This document shows, piece after piece, positions 43,184-51,150 of a DNA stretch of 64,000 nt. Position 1 is the stretch's first letter; every line of letters starts with the position of its first letter. The notes under the pieces were generated by a model. It did no database searches and was not told where the DNA came from. It saw nothing but the letters and a program-made list of their open reading frames with translations. The stretch is from Bradyrhizobium liaoningense (GTDB lineage: Bacteria; Pseudomonadota; Alphaproteobacteria; Rhizobiales; Xanthobacteraceae), in the NCBI RefSeq assembly GCF_018130785.1, contig NZ_JAFCJT010000003.1:62001-126000 (forward strand), read 5' to 3'. Made by a program: the position numbers and the translations under genes.

Positions 43184-44335
43184 TTAAGCTCCCACCTTGC
43201 GGCCGATCCGGGTCAGCGCGTCCACCCAGACCGAGAAGCCGACCGCTGGGATCGGCTCGGCCGAACCGAGCTGGGTCATCAGCCCGTCATAGCGACCGCC
43301 AGCGACCAGCGGTTCGGCGCCGTTGCCCCTGTGATGCAGCTCGAATTCGAAGCCGGTGTAATAGTCGAGGCCGCGCCCGAACGCGGTCGAGAAGCGCGTC
43401 TGCTTCACGTCGATGCCGCGCACCGCCATGAAGCCGACCCGGCTTTCGAGCTGGTCGATTGCCGCGGAGAGATCGAGCCCGGCATCAGAGGTGAGCGCGC
43501 GCAGCTCGGCTACGGCGTCGTCGGGATTGCCCGAGATGCCCAGAAAGCGCTTGAGCACGGTGATCGCCTCGCGCGGCAGTGCGCCACCCTTCAGCGTCGA
43601 CTGCTCGAGGAAGCGATCGGCGATCTCGGCCGTGGTGCGGCCCCCGACATTGGTGGTGCCGGCGATCGACATCAGATCGGTGACGAAGGCGAGCGCGGCC
43701 TTGCGGTCGGAGCCGGCGAGCGCGGCGAGCACACCCTCATATTCGCTGCGGGTCGCGGTGGTCGCGGCCGCCAGCTTCTCCAGATCTTTTTCCAGGCTGA
43801 TCTTGCGGTTGAAATCCTTGACCAGGCGGCGGCGCCAGACCGGATAGAGATTGAGCGCGTCGAGCAGCGCATTGAACAGTGCGACGTCGCCGGTCCGGAT
43901 CTCGACATCGCGGACACCGAAGGCTGCGGTCGCTTCCAGCGCCAGCGCCAGCATCTCGGCGTCGGCCGCGGCTTGATCCTGGCGGCCGAACGATTCGATG
44001 CCGGCCTGAAGAAACTCGCTGGCCTGGCCGCTGCGGTAGCGGAACACCGGACCGAGATAGCTGAACCCGGCCGGCTGGCCGGCGCGGCCGGAGGCGAGGT
44101 AGTCGCGGGCGACTGGAATGGTCAGGTCCGGGCGCAGGCAAAGCTCCTCGCCGGACAGGTCCGTCGTCAGATACAGGCTCTTGCGGATGTCCTCGCCGGA
44201 GAGGTCCAGGAACGGCTCGGCCGGTTGCAGGATCGCAGGCTCGGCCCTGACATAGCCCGCCTGGGCGAACGACAAGAGCAGCGTATCCGCCCAGGCGGCG
44301 GAGCCGGCAGCATTTGAGGTGGCAGTCGCGGTCAT
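43184..44335 (-). CDS. hisZ: ATP phosphoribosyltransferase regulatory subunit HisZ
   Basis: This is a 383-residue protein resembling the catalytic core of histidyl-tRNA synthetase without its anticodon domain; in other bacteria it activates short-form HisG and mediates histidine feedback. Class II synthetase landmarks are visible: LYLTTDLSGEELCLRPDLT as motif 2-like, YRSGQASEFLQAGIE, and GLDYYTGFEFELH with RYDGL. The ATG at 44335 is preferred over an open 24-codon extension. It lies directly before hisG, and the rsmE gene precedes it by about 130 bp. Confidence 0.94.
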   Translation of the reverse strand: MTATATSNAAGSAAWADTLLLSFAQAGYVRAEPAILQPAEPFLDLSGEDIRKSLYLTTDLSGEELCLRPDLTIPVARDYLASGRAGQPAGFSYLGPVFRYRSGQASEFLQAGIESFGRQDQAAADAEMLALALEATAAFGVRDVEIRTGDVALFNALLDALNLYPVWRRRLVKDFNRKISLEKDLEKLAAATTATRSEYEGVLAALAGSDRKAALAFVTDLMSIAGTTNVGGRTTAEIADRFLEQSTLKGGALPREAITVLKRFLGISGNPDDAVAELRALTSDAGLDLSAAIDQLESRVGFMAVRGIDVKQTRFSTAFGRGLDYYTGFEFELHHRGNGAEPLVAGGRYDGLMTQLGSAEPIPAVGFSVWVDALTRIGRKVGA

Positions 44336-44468
44336 AACAGGGGTCCATCGTCCCGGTGGAACCGGGTAGGGCGAAGAAGGGAGGCGAATTGGCGCAGGCC
44401 TTAGCATGGCCGGAAAGCGGTTTCGACCTCCAAAGGATCAATCGCTTAACGGTCGGGCAATGCCGGGA

Positions 44469-45224
44469 TCAGGTGGGCCCGCCGCCCCAATCGCCCAGCA
44501 CGGCCTGTACCAGCGCCAGCGCCGCCACCGCGGCCGTATCGGCGCGCATGATCCGGGGTCCTAGCGCCAGCCGCAGGATTTTCGGCTGCCGCAGCAGCAG
44601 CGCCCGCTCTTCCTCGGCAAAGCCGCCTTCGGGGCCGATCAGCACGTCGATGCCTTGTCCGGCTTCGCGCGCGCCTTGCAGGCTCTGAACGGGGTTCTGG
44701 ACCTGTGCCGCTTCATCGCAAAAGATGAGCAGCCGGTCGGCGGGGCGCTGACTGAGATACCGGTCCAGCGGCGCCGGCTCTGCCACCGTGGCGATGCTGA
44801 GGATGCCGCATTGCTCGGCGGCTTCGACGACATTGGCACGCATCCGCTCGGTGTTGACCCGGGAGGCCTGCGTGAAGCGGGTCAGGACCGGCTGAAGCGT
44901 GGCGGCGCCCATCTCGATGGCCTTCTGGACCATGTAATCGAGCCGGGCATGCTTGAGCGGCGCGAAGACGTAAGCGAGGTCGGACAGTCGGTCCTGGGGC
45001 CGGGTCTGCTGGAGGATGACGAGACCGTCCGGCCGCTTGCGGCCCTCAATCGCGGCCTGCCACTCGCCGTCGCGGCCATTGAACGCCAAGACCTCGGCCC
45101 CGGCGGCGAGCCGCAGCACATTGCCGAGATAATTGCTCTGGTCGCGGTCGAGCGGAACCCTGGCGTCCTGGGCAAGGGGGGCGTCGACAAACAGGCGGGG
45201 GGCGCGAAAATCGTGGGAGGGCAT
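44469..45224 (-). CDS. rsmE: 16S rRNA (uracil-1498-N3)-methyltransferase RsmE
   Basis: This is a 251-residue SPOUT-class methyltransferase that modifies U1498 in the decoding region of the 30S subunit. The N-terminal PUA-like part covers about 1-80. The knot region has KAIEMGAATLQPVLT, IGPEGGFAEEE and LGPRIMRADTAAVAALALVQ, which bind SAM. The length is normal. It is followed by hisZ on the same strand. The upstream gap of about 210 bp faces a secreted-protein gene and should hold both promoters. Confidence 0.94.
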   Translation of the reverse strand: MPSHDFRAPRLFVDAPLAQDARVPLDRDQSNYLGNVLRLAAGAEVLAFNGRDGEWQAAIEGRKRPDGLVILQQTRPQDRLSDLAYVFAPLKHARLDYMVQKAIEMGAATLQPVLTRFTQASRVNTERMRANVVEAAEQCGILSIATVAEPAPLDRYLSQRPADRLLIFCDEAAQVQNPVQSLQGAREAGQGIDVLIGPEGGFAEEERALLLRQPKILRLALGPRIMRADTAAVAALALVQAVLGDWGGGPT

Positions 45225-45435
45225 CGTTCAAAGGTCCAATTTGCCGCCGTTATTAACCGAAAGCCGCCATTTCGGGGGTAAATATTGCCGAATCGGTGCG
45301 TCGGCGCGCCGCGCTCTTGCCCTATTCGACGGGTTGTTAAGGGCCGGCGGGAATCGTAGAATCGCGAGCACGCTGGTTGCGCTTCATTTGGGAAGACGCC
45401 GAACCCCGTAAGCTCCTGCCGGAGAGACTGCCTTC

Positions 45436-46101
45436 ATGATCCGTCGTTTGATGGTTCCGATCACTGCCGCCATGGTCACCTTGGGCGCCGCGGGTGCCCA
45501 CGCGCAGGGCTTCCCTGCGCCGCTGCCTGGCCAAGCCCCAACCACTTCCGCGTTTCCGCCCGTGAATGGCTCGGCGCCGACCGCTTCGGTCGGTGCAGCG
45601 CCCCAAGGATCGTTTCCCGTGAACGGCGCCGCGCCCGTCGGTGGCGCAGGTGCCTTCAGCGCCGCCCCGCCGACGCAAGGCGGTGGCGGTGCCGGCGAGG
45701 AGTGCATGAAGGCCTTCATGCCGCTGCGCGAGGAGGCCGAGAAGCGCGGAAAGCTGATCAAGGCCGCGAGCGACCGCCACGCGCCGCCGGACGAAGCGTG
45801 CAAGCTGATCCGCAATTTCAGCCAGGCTGAGACGAAGATGCTCAAGTACATCGAGGCCAACGCCTCGAAGTGCGGGATTCCGGCGCAGGTCAGCGCGCAG
45901 ATGAAGGACGGCCATAAGAATACCGAGGCCATGGCGACGAAGGTCTGCAACGTCGCGCAGCAGATGCAGAACCAGCCGCGCGGTCCGGCTGGTCCGTCGC
46001 TGAGCGAGGTGCTGGGTTCTGGCTCTGCGCCTGAAGCCAACGCCGGCAAGAAGGGCGGCAGCACCTTCGACACGCTCAACGGCAACGTCCTCACCCGATG
46101 A
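45436..46101 (+). CDS. Exported hypothetical protein
   Basis: This is a 221-residue protein with a signal peptide (through AHAQGF). A long Pro/Ala/Gly-rich low-complexity stretch (25-85) precedes a helical, cysteine-bearing domain: GEECMKAFMPLREEAEKRG, DEACKLIRNFSQAETKMLKYI, SKCGIPAQVSAQMKDGHKN and KVCNVAQQM. Four regularly placed cysteines suggest two disulfides joining a helical bundle. No family is named with confidence. Its stop overlaps the ubiA start by 4 bp (ATGA), an odd partner for a membrane prenyltransferase, but translational coupling is implied. Confidence 0.78.
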   Translation: MIRRLMVPITAAMVTLGAAGAHAQGFPAPLPGQAPTTSAFPPVNGSAPTASVGAAPQGSFPVNGAAPVGGAGAFSAAPPTQGGGGAGEECMKAFMPLREEAEKRGKLIKAASDRHAPPDEACKLIRNFSQAETKMLKYIEANASKCGIPAQVSAQMKDGHKNTEAMATKVCNVAQQMQNQPRGPAGPSLSEVLGSGSAPEANAGKKGGSTFDTLNGNVLTR

Positions 46102-47030
46102 GCGACACATCCGCCCGCGTTGCCGATTCCACCGGCAACTGGGTCGATACGCTCGCGCCGCAATGGGCGCGGCCTTATCTGCGCCTGTCGCGCTTCGATC
46201 GTCCGATCGGCTCCTGGCTGCTGTTGATGCCGTGCTGGTGGTCGGCGGCACTCGCCGCCGGTATGGCGCACGACGTCCGCCGCCTCCCGCTCACCATCGT
46301 GCTGTTCTTCGTCGGCGCCTTCGTCATGCGCGGGGCGGGCTGCACCTGGAACGACATCACCGACCGCGACCTCGACGACAAGGTCGAGCGCACCCGCTCG
46401 CGGCCGTTGCCGTCGGGGCAGGTGACCACCAGGCAGGCGCTGGCGTTCATGGTCGCGCAGGCGCTGACCGGTCTCGTGGTGCTGCTGCAATTCAACCGCT
46501 TCGCGGTCCTGACCGGCATCGCCTCGCTTTTGATCGTCGCGATCTATCCCTTCATGAAGCGCATCACCTGGTGGCCGCAGATCGTGCTCGGCCTCGCCTT
46601 CTCCTGGGGCGCGCTGATGGGCTTTGCCGTCACCTTCGGCCGCATCGACTTGACCGCACTGGTGCTCTATGCCGGATCGATTTCGTGGGTGATCGGCTAT
46701 GACACGATCTATGCGCATCAGGACGCCGAGGACGATGCGCTGATCGGCATCAAGTCCACCGCGCGCCTGTTCGGCGCGCACACGCACCAGGCGTTGATCC
46801 TGTTCTATGGGCTTGCGGTGATGCTGATCGGCGTCGCGCTGGCGTCGGGCGATGCGCGCTGGCCGGCATGGCTTGGGCTTGCCGCCTTCGCCGTGCATCT
46901 GGCGTCGCAGATCGTGCGGCTGGATATCAGCGACCCCTTGCTCTGCAAGCGCCTGTTCTACTCGAACAAGTATGCGGGCTTCCTGCTGTTCGTTGGATTG
47001 CTGGTCGACGCTGTGATGCGGGCGGCGTAG
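46098..47030 (+). CDS. ubiA: 4-hydroxybenzoate polyprenyltransferase UbiA
   Basis: This is a 310-residue inner-membrane enzyme that attaches the polyprenyl tail to 4-hydroxybenzoate in ubiquinone synthesis. Eight or nine hydrophobic segments are present. The two Asp-rich prenyl-diphosphate motifs are NDITDRDLDDKVERTRSRPL and DTIYAHQDAEDD. RFDRPIGSWLLLMPCWW is the standard N-terminal part. It overlaps the preceding secreted-protein gene by 4 bp. A dispersed inverted repeat follows the stop. Confidence 0.95.
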   Translation: MSDTSARVADSTGNWVDTLAPQWARPYLRLSRFDRPIGSWLLLMPCWWSAALAAGMAHDVRRLPLTIVLFFVGAFVMRGAGCTWNDITDRDLDDKVERTRSRPLPSGQVTTRQALAFMVAQALTGLVVLLQFNRFAVLTGIASLLIVAIYPFMKRITWWPQIVLGLAFSWGALMGFAVTFGRIDLTALVLYAGSISWVIGYDTIYAHQDAEDDALIGIKSTARLFGAHTHQALILFYGLAVMLIGVALASGDARWPAWLGLAAFAVHLASQIVRLDISDPLLCKRLFYSNKYAGFLLFVGLLVDAVMRAA

Positions 47031-47034
47031 CTGT

Positions 47035-47129
47035 CGTAGGGTGGGCAAAGGCGCTCTTGCACCGTGCCCACCATCTTTCCGAGATTGAGATAAAAAAGGT
47101 GGGCACGCTTCCGCTTTGCCCACCCTACG
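47035..47129. repeat. Dispersed inverted repeat after ubiA
   Basis: Outer arms CGTAGGGTGGGCAAAG (from 47035) and CTTTGCCCACCCTACG (to 47129) are complementary; inner arms GTGCCCACC and GGTGGGCAC add a second stem. Between them is an AT-rich loop with AAAAAAGG. It separates convergent ubiA and DUF6101 genes and may end both. Confidence 0.85.
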
Positions 47130-47145
47130 GCACCGTGCTTGCCGT

Positions 47146-47664
47146 TCAATCCCGCGCGATGATCTCACGCTCTTCGCGATGAACCGACAGCTCGCGCGTC
47201 ATGGCGGTGCGCCGGCGCATCAAAAATTTCGGACGGCGGGCGCGGATCGCGTTGCAGCGGCGGCGGCGCTGTGCGGGCTTGCGGGCGCCTTCGTCGAGCT
47301 GCGGAAGCGCGAAGAGTTCGCTCCAGACGGCCCAGGCCTCGGCGAGCTCGTCGCCATCGGCGCTGACCAGCAGCGGAACGGAGAGCGAGGGATCGCGATG
47401 CACGAGGACGAGGGTCTGCGCCTCGTCATTGCCGCGCAGCGCGACGCCGACGAAGTCGCTGACGCGGACGTTGATCGCCATTTGCATGCCGCGGACGGCA
47501 CGGCGCAGCACGACACGTTCGCGATGAAGCTCGATCTGCCTTGTGTATCCGTCGGCGCGCGGATCGTGCGCATCGAAGCGGACCGGAAGGGAAAGAGGGT
47601 CGAGCCGCAAGCTGCGGCCCGACCCGGCGGGAGCGACCCCGCATGTTGCTGTTTGACGCCTCAC
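47146..47664 (-). CDS. DUF6101 family protein
   Basis: This is a 172-residue protein of the DUF6101 group, common in this order and of unknown function. The core runs GRSLRLDPLSLPVRF, RQIELHRERVVLRRAVRGMQMAINVRVSDFVGVALR, and the VLVHRDPSLSVPLL and EAWAVWSELFALPQ stretches. The C-terminus is strongly basic (RRRRCNAIRARRPKFLMRRR), suggesting contact with nucleic acid or membrane. No signal peptide is seen. It stands alone and is divergent from pmbA. Confidence 0.8.
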   Translation of the reverse strand: MRRQTATCGVAPAGSGRSLRLDPLSLPVRFDAHDPRADGYTRQIELHRERVVLRRAVRGMQMAINVRVSDFVGVALRGNDEAQTLVLVHRDPSLSVPLLVSADGDELAEAWAVWSELFALPQLDEGARKPAQRRRRCNAIRARRPKFLMRRRTAMTRELSVHREEREIIARD

Positions 47665-47940
47665 GGCTTTAGTTCTCCCCGCCGGGATTATGTTCCCGGT
47701 CGATGCGAGGACCTTAGCGCGCGCCGTTCCGAAACCACTTAAAAAGGCTGGTTAATCCAACGTCACCGCCGCTCATGATTGACAAGACCTTGGCACGCAT
47801 GATTGACGAGACGTTGCGCGAGAGGAGCGAATCTGAGCTTTTTGCGGGCTGAAAACGCTTGAAGTCCGTGCCAATTGGGCACATCTGGTGTTGAGGGCCG
47901 GTCTCGCCCCGAAACCTCCCGCCGCAACAGGATTTCGTTT

Positions 47941-49332
47941 GTGAACCCTTCACCAAGCTCGACGCTTTCGTCCAAAGCCAATCGCGACCTGTTCGATCAG
48001 TCCGCGCTCTCCGATCTCGCGCAGCGGCTGGTCGAGGCCGCCAAGCGCGCCGGTGCGGATGCGGCCGATGCGGTTGCCGTGCGCGGCATCTCGCAGGGCG
48101 TCGAGGTGCGTGACGGGCGCGTCGAGGAATCCGAACGGTCCGAGGGCGACGATGTCGGCCTGCGCGTGCTGGTCGGCCAGCGCCAGGCGGTGGTTTCGAC
48201 CAACGACGCCAGCGGCGATGCCGTGACCAAGCTAGCCGAGCGCGCGGTCGCGATGGCGCGTGTCGCGCCCGACGACAAATATGTCGGCCTGGCCGATCCG
48301 GCGCTGCTCGCGCGCGACTTCCCCGATCTCGATCTGCTCGATCCCGACGTGCCCGCGACCTCGGAGCTCGAGCGGCGCGCGCTCGAAGCCGAGGCTGCCG
48401 CACTCGCCGTGAAGGGCGTGACCAAATCCGGCGGCGCCTCCGCGTCCGCCGGCATGGGCGGCATGGTGCTGGTCACCAGCACCGGCTTCCATGGTTCTTA
48501 TTTGCGGTCCAGCCAGGGCATTTCGGCGACGGCGATATCGGGCGAAGGCACCGGCATGGAGCGTGATTACGACTTCACCTCGGCGCCGCACGGCGCCGAT
48601 CTCCTGTCGCCGGAAATGGTCGGCCGTTCCGCCGGCGAACGCACCGTGGCGCGCGCCAATCCGCGCAAGGTCGAGACCTGCAAGGTGCCGGTCGTGTTCG
48701 ATCCGCGCGTTGCCGGTTCGCTGGTCGGCCATGTCGTCGGCGCCATCAACGGCGCCTCGATCGCGCGCAAGACCAGCTTTCTCAAGGACAAGCTCGGCCA
48801 GCAGCTGTTTGCGAAAAACATCCGCATCGTCGACGATCCCCTGCGCAAGCGCGGCCTGCGCTCGCAGACCTTCGATGCCGAAGGCGTCGCGGTGAAGAAG
48901 ATCGCGCTGGTCGACGAGGGCGTGCTGACCACCTGGCTGCTCGACTGCGCGACCGCGCGCGAGCTCGGCCTCACCACCACCGGCCACGCCCATCGCGGCG
49001 TCTCGTCCTCGCCCTCGCCCGGCCCGTACAACCTGCATCTCGAACCGGGCACGCCGACCCCGGCCGAGCTGATCTCCGACATCAAGCAGGGCTTCTACGT
49101 CACCGACCTGATCGGCTCGGGCGTCAACGGCGTCACCGGCGATTACAGCCGCGGCGCCTCCGGCTTCTGGATCGAGAATGGCGAGCTGACCTATCCCGTC
49201 AGCGAGGTGACGATCGCAGGCCATCTGTTCGAGATCTTCAAGTCGATGCAGCCGGCGAACAATCTCGAATTCCGCTACGGCGTCAATGCGCCGACGGTGC
49301 GCATCGAGGGTTTGACGCTTGGCGGACGCTGA
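47941..49332 (+). CDS. pmbA: TldD/PmbA-family metalloprotease, PmbA type
   Basis: This is a 463-residue subunit of the TldD-PmbA (TldD-TldE) protease, which degrades unfolded or natural peptides and matures microcin-like products. The N-terminal part begins LSDLAQRLVEAAKRAGADAADAV, followed by VRDGRVEESERSEGDDVGLRVLVG. The C-terminal half holds ATARELGLTTTGHAHRG and IKQGFYVTDLIGSGVNGVTGDYSRGASGFWIENGE described in PmbA. The zinc motif HExxxH sits in TldD, not here, as expected. It starts with GTG; the next gene begins inside its end. Confidence 0.92.
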   Translation: MNPSPSSTLSSKANRDLFDQSALSDLAQRLVEAAKRAGADAADAVAVRGISQGVEVRDGRVEESERSEGDDVGLRVLVGQRQAVVSTNDASGDAVTKLAERAVAMARVAPDDKYVGLADPALLARDFPDLDLLDPDVPATSELERRALEAEAAALAVKGVTKSGGASASAGMGGMVLVTSTGFHGSYLRSSQGISATAISGEGTGMERDYDFTSAPHGADLLSPEMVGRSAGERTVARANPRKVETCKVPVVFDPRVAGSLVGHVVGAINGASIARKTSFLKDKLGQQLFAKNIRIVDDPLRKRGLRSQTFDAEGVAVKKIALVDEGVLTTWLLDCATARELGLTTTGHAHRGVSSSPSPGPYNLHLEPGTPTPAELISDIKQGFYVTDLIGSGVNGVTGDYSRGASGFWIENGELTYPVSEVTIAGHLFEIFKSMQPANNLEFRYGVNAPTVRIEGLTLGGR

Positions 49333-50137
49333 CGCGACATCGACAGACGAAACCATCCTGACGCGCGACGCGGCGCTGCTGCAAGACTCGGTACGGGAAG
49401 CAGGCAGCCTCGCGCAGTCGATGTTTCGCACCGAGTTGAGGAAGTGGACCAAGGGCGCGTCCTCGCCGGTGTCGGAAGCCGACATCGCCGTCAACGATTT
49501 GCTCGAAGCGCGCCTGCGCACTGCGACGCCCGATTATGGCTGGCTGTCCGAGGAGAGCGCCGACGACGAGGTGCGGCTGTCGCGGCGGCGGACCTGGGTG
49601 GTCGATCCCATCGACGGCACCCGCAATTATCTGGGCGGCCATGACGAATGGTGCGTCAGCGTCGCGCTGGTCGAGGATGCCGCGCCGGTGCTGGCTGCCG
49701 TGTTCGCGCCGACGACCGACGAGTTCTTCTTCGCGGCCCGCGGGCAGGGCACGACGCTGAACGGCAAGGCCGTGCGGGCATCGTCCGGATCCGAACTCGA
49801 CTTCTCGCGCGTCGCGGGCCCGAAGCCCCTTGTCGAGCGCCTGAAGCCGTCACTCGGCGACATCAAGCTGCATCCGCGAATCGGTTCGCTCGCGCTGCGC
49901 CTGTGCCGGGTCGCCGATGGCATGCTGGATGCGGCTTTTGCGGGGGGCAACAGCCATGATTGGGACCTTGCCGCGGCCGATTTGATCGTGCAGGAAGCGG
50001 ATGGTAGGATGAGCGACCTCTCCGGAGATCCCATCCTCTATAACCGCCGGGAAGTCACGCACGGGGTGCTGGTGGCAGCGGGTCGCGATCGTCATGCGGG
50101 CATCGTCGCGCATTTTCGAAATCGTCCCTTGCCCTGA
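49319..50137 (+). CDS. Inositol monophosphatase / CysQ-like phosphatase
   Basis: This is a 272-residue metal-dependent phosphatase of the IMPase family, which includes CysQ (3-prime-phosphoadenosine-5-prime-phosphate phosphatase). Motif A is VVDPIDGTRNYLGG, with metal ligands Asp, Asp and the preceding Glu-Glu in LSEESADDE. Motif B is SHDWDLAAADLIVQEADG. The TTG start lies 14 bp inside pmbA, so translation is probably coupled. Substrates may be PAP, inositol phosphate or fructose 1,6-bisphosphate; this cannot be settled here. DUF4170 follows after 60 bp. Confidence 0.88.
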   Translation: MADADATSTDETILTRDAALLQDSVREAGSLAQSMFRTELRKWTKGASSPVSEADIAVNDLLEARLRTATPDYGWLSEESADDEVRLSRRRTWVVDPIDGTRNYLGGHDEWCVSVALVEDAAPVLAAVFAPTTDEFFFAARGQGTTLNGKAVRASSGSELDFSRVAGPKPLVERLKPSLGDIKLHPRIGSLALRLCRVADGMLDAAFAGGNSHDWDLAAADLIVQEADGRMSDLSGDPILYNRREVTHGVLVAAGRDRHAGIVAHFRNRPLP

Positions 50138-50197
50138 GTGCGTCCGCCGTGCTTCTCGAACACTGCTTTGCCGGGCAGCCCGTTAGGAACAGAACCC

Positions 50198-50440
50198 ATG
50201 CCAGATAGTGCCCCGCAACAATTGCTGCATCTCGTCATCGGCGGCGAACTGCTCGATCTCGAGCACAACACCTTCAAGAACCTCGACGACGTCGAGATCG
50301 TCGGCCTCTACCCGAACTATGCGTCCGCTCACGTCGCCTGGCGCGCCAAGGCGCAGAGCACGGTCGACAACGCGCAGATGCGCTATTTCATCGTCCATCT
50401 CCATCGGCTGCTCGACCCGAATCAAGAACCGGCGCGTTGA
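50198..50440 (+). CDS. DUF4170 family small protein
   Basis: This is an 80-residue soluble protein of the DUF4170 family, which is found before lipid A core genes in alphaproteobacteria. It reads LHLVIGGELLDLEHNTFKNLDDVEIVGLYPNYASA, then AWRAKAQSTVDNAQMRYFIVHLHRLLDP. The fold looks like a small alpha-beta unit. Function is unknown. The stop overlaps the next gene's TTG by 4 bp (TTGA), so it is tied to the lysophospholipid-acyltransferase-like protein that follows. Confidence 0.88.
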   Translation: MPDSAPQQLLHLVIGGELLDLEHNTFKNLDDVEIVGLYPNYASAHVAWRAKAQSTVDNAQMRYFIVHLHRLLDPNQEPAR

Positions 50441-51150
50441 AAAAACTGCTTCGCAATACGCTGCGAAGCAGCTGGCTTCAGCGTGCCGTCGGGGTTCTGG
50501 CGGCCGAATATCTGCGTCTGGTCTGGCGGACCAACAAATTCACGTTTGATCCGCCAGATGTCTATGAGATCGTCGAGCCGCAGATTCCCGCGATCTTCGC
50601 CTTCTGGCACGGCCAGCATTTTCTCACGCCCTTCATCAAGAAAAAGGAGTCCTACCGGGCTAAGGTCCTGATCTCGCGGCATCGCGACGGCGAGTTCAAC
50701 GCAATCGCCGTCGAGCGGCTCGGCATCGGCCTGATCCGTGGTTCCGGGGACCACGGCGGTGCCTTCCACCGCAAGGGCGGGGTGGGGGCGTTCAGGGAAA
50801 TGGTGCACACGCTCCAGGACGGTTGTAATGTCGCGCTGACCGCCGATGTCCCCAAGCGCTCGCGCGTGGCCGGGCTCGGCATCATCATGCTGGCACGGGA
50901 ATCGGGGCGGCCGATCATGCCTTTCGCGATGGCGACCAGCCGCTTCATCCGGCTCAAGAACTGGGATCGCACCACCATCAACCTGCCGTTTGGGCGGGGC
51001 GCATTGGTCGGCATCAAGGAAATCCACGTGCCGCCGGATGCCGACGCCGCCACCATGGAAGCGCTGCGGCTGGAGCTGGAAGAGACCTTGAACGAGGCGA
51101 CCCGCCGCGCCTATGCGCAACTCGGCCGTCCGGGGCCCCAAGATGGCTAA
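50437..51150 (+). CDS. DUF374 lysophospholipid acyltransferase family protein
   Basis: This is a 237-residue acyltransferase-like protein of the DUF374 group, a relative of LpxL/PlsC. A basic, weakly hydrophobic N-terminus suggests a peripheral membrane protein. Motifs are FAFWHGQHFLTPF, where His takes the place of the HX4D catalytic His, SRHRDGEFNAIAVERLG, IRGSGDHGGAF and TADVPKRSRVAGLGIIMLARESGRPI. It starts with TTG inside the DUF4170 stop and its end overlaps waaA by 8 bp. A late acylation step of lipid A is likely (inference). Confidence 0.87.
   Translation: MKKLLRNTLRSSWLQRAVGVLAAEYLRLVWRTNKFTFDPPDVYEIVEPQIPAIFAFWHGQHFLTPFIKKKESYRAKVLISRHRDGEFNAIAVERLGIGLIRGSGDHGGAFHRKGGVGAFREMVHTLQDGCNVALTADVPKRSRVAGLGIIMLARESGRPIMPFAMATSRFIRLKNWDRTTINLPFGRGALVGIKEIHVPPDADAATMEALRLELEETLNEATRRAYAQLGRPGPQDG

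Noticed and set aside
45384..47168. Minus-strand open frame of 594 codons opposite ubiA and the secreted-protein gene
   Set aside because: UbiA on the plus strand is unmistakable; the antisense frame also crosses an inverted repeat.
48232..49521. Minus-strand open frame opposite pmbA
   Set aside because: Shadow frame; PmbA on the plus strand is clear and continuous.
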